From Pseudomonadota bacterium (GTDB lineage: Bacteria; Pseudomonadota; Gammaproteobacteria; Burkholderiales; Thiobacillaceae): DNA of 6,351 nucleotides. Where the stretch lies: positions 1 to 6,351 of the forward strand of contig JAJZRT010000232.1 of the NCBI GenBank assembly GCA_021802595.1, read 5' to 3'. Under the pieces are notes generated by a model. That model saw only the letters and a list, made by a program, of their open reading frames with translations, made no database searches and had not been told where the DNA came from. Of the stretch, positions 5,992 to 6,351 are shown one piece after another. The translations under genes were made by a program, and so were the position numbers. Positions within the stretch are counted from its first letter, which is position 1; each line of letters begins with the position of its first letter.

Positions 5992-6025
5992 GTGGTTCTT
6001 GGATTATTAGGCCCCAAGAATCCGC
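5992..6025. promoter_or_regulatory. Hairpin upstream of the relocated yebC start
   Basis: TTCTTGG (5996-6002) pairs with CCAAGAA (6014-6020) around an 11-base loop, and allowing one bulge the stem extends outward to 5992/6025. No T-run follows. It lies 14 bases before the yebC ribosome site, so it could insulate or modulate yebC expression, or be part of the att region. Role not determinable from sequence. Confidence 0.4.
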
Positions 6026-6039
6026 ACGAAATATGGGTT

Positions 6040-6053
6040 AGGGGGTTATTTTG
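6040..6053 (+). promoter_or_regulatory. Element-supplied ribosome site and TTG start for yebC
   Basis: AGGGGG (6040-6045), a five-base spacer TTATT and TTG (6051-6053) precede GCA GGA CAT. The native ATG was left behind at 3166, so translation of the intact yebC body must begin here. The bases up to 6051 lie outside the repeat and therefore come from the element. Confidence 0.65.
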
Positions 6054-6351
6054 GCAGGACATTCGAAATGGGCCAACATCCAGCACCGCAAGGGTCGCCA
6101 GGATGCCAAGCGCGGCAAGATCTTCACCAAGCTTATCAAGGAAATCACCGTGGCGGCCAAGATGGGCGGCGGCGACCCCGCGATGAACCCGCGGCTGCGG
6201 CTGGCGATCGAGAAGGGCAAGGCCGAATCGTTGCCGAAGGACAACATCGAGAACGCGATCAAGCGTGGCACCGGCCAGCTTGAAGGCGTCAACTACGAGG
6301 AAGTGCGCTACGAGGGCTACGGCATCGGCGGCGTCGCGGTGATGGTCGACT
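6051..6351 (+). CDS. yebC: YebC/TACO1-family protein, N-terminal part, restored behind the element (partial)
   Basis: The first 100 codons of a gene whose family is about 240 residues; it runs off the right edge. Conserved family sequence is clear: [20 protein letters not shown], then [51 protein letters not shown] and [19 protein letters not shown]. YebC proteins have long been annotated as DNA-binding transcriptional regulators, and relatives (TACO1, bacterial YebC) are implicated in helping ribosomes through difficult sequences such as proline runs. In many proteobacteria ruvC follows, which cannot be checked here. The start is TTG instead of ATG because the element replaced the base before the repeat. 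The coding body appears intact, so the insertion changed expression signals rather than the protein. Confidence 0.93.
   Translation, partial: MAGHSKWANIQHRKGRQDAKRGKIFTKLIKEITVAAKMGGGDPAMNPRLRLAIEKGKAESLPKDNIENAIKRGTGQLEGVNYEEVRYEGYGIGGVAVMVD
6052..6072 (+). repeat. Right attachment core (attR), direct repeat
   Basis: Second copy of the 21-bp repeat, identical to 3167-3187. The sequence after it (CCAACATCCAG) is native yebC, while the bases before it belong to the element. Confidence 0.88.

Larger units (their letters stand above)
5636..6050. other. Right-end region without an intact gene
   Basis: These 415 bases hold, in order: part of the inverted repeat at the ORF4 stop; the decayed integrase on the minus strand (5675-5920); a small palindrome CACCAATGTTGGTG (5808-5821) with a related imperfect one nearby (CCAAT 5733-5737 / ATTGG 5742-5746); the TGTGTAA pair (5968-5985); a hairpin (5992-6025); and the ribosome site for yebC. 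A 53-codon plus-strand frame starting at ATG 5812 lacks a ribosome site and runs antisense to the integrase, so I do not call it. Confidence 0.6.
3167..6072. mobile_element. About 2.9-kb integrative element inserted at the start codon of yebC
   Basis: A perfect 21-bp direct repeat (3167-3187 and 6052-6072) bounds a 2885-bp unit. Seven further bases continue the match with two mismatches (28 bp in all). Joining 3166 to the sequence after the right repeat rebuilds a continuous yeb[16 protein letters not shown]. Inside are four plus-strand genes of visibly lower GC and different codon use than the flanks, an excisionase-like HTH protein next to the left end, and a decayed tyrosine integrase head next to the right end. 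This is the architecture of a tyrosine-recombinase integrative element using the 5' end of a protein gene as target. With its integrase broken it is probably immobile now, or dependent on a recombinase supplied in trans. Confidence 0.87.

Overview
The window looks like the chromosome of a GC-rich betaproteobacterium (inferred from gene order and protein style; genus not determinable). The left flank holds a tight plus-strand cluster: the 3' end of rph (RNase PH), rdgB (XTP/dITP pyrophosphatase) and hemW (radical-SAM heme chaperone). These genes overlap by 4 and 8 bases. A Mak-type ROK fructokinase gene (mak) converges on them from the minus strand. Two dispersed palindromic repeats of kinds common in proteobacteria are present, one between hemW and mak and one inserted in frame inside hemW.

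At 3166 the start codon of yebC (YebC/TACO1 family) is reached, but the gene is interrupted after seven codons. It resumes at 6051 and runs off the right edge. The two points share a perfect 21-bp direct repeat (3167-3187 and 6052-6072), and the 2885 bp between them are visibly less GC-rich with different codon use. I read this as an integrative element whose attachment core is codons 1-7 of yebC. It carries four plus-strand genes: a small AlpA/excisionase-like winged-HTH protein (3333-3734), an unrecognised protein with a C-terminal HTH resembling the tail of phage/plasmid Rep proteins (3759-4385), a predicted PD-(D/E)XK-type nuclease with a DUF5655-like C-terminus (4451-5317), and an unrecognised 92-residue protein (5357-5635). 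On the minus strand near the right end lies a decayed head of a tyrosine integrase (5675-5920) with two in-frame stops and no catalytic domain. Both ends carry a matching pair of TGTGTAA boxes spaced 11 bp apart, plausible integrase arm sites.

The insertion rewires the locus. The native yebC promoter and ATG now lead into a 24-codon dead-end frame and then the element genes. The intact yebC body now starts from an element-supplied TTG behind an AGGGGG Shine-Dalgarno. Because mak starts only 21 bp from the old yebC start on the other strand, its upstream region has also been replaced by element DNA. The likely roles are a mobility module (ORF1, ORF2, dead int, att/arm sites) and a cargo module (nuclease-like ORF3 with ORF4) that may serve defence. 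The cargo role is an inference.
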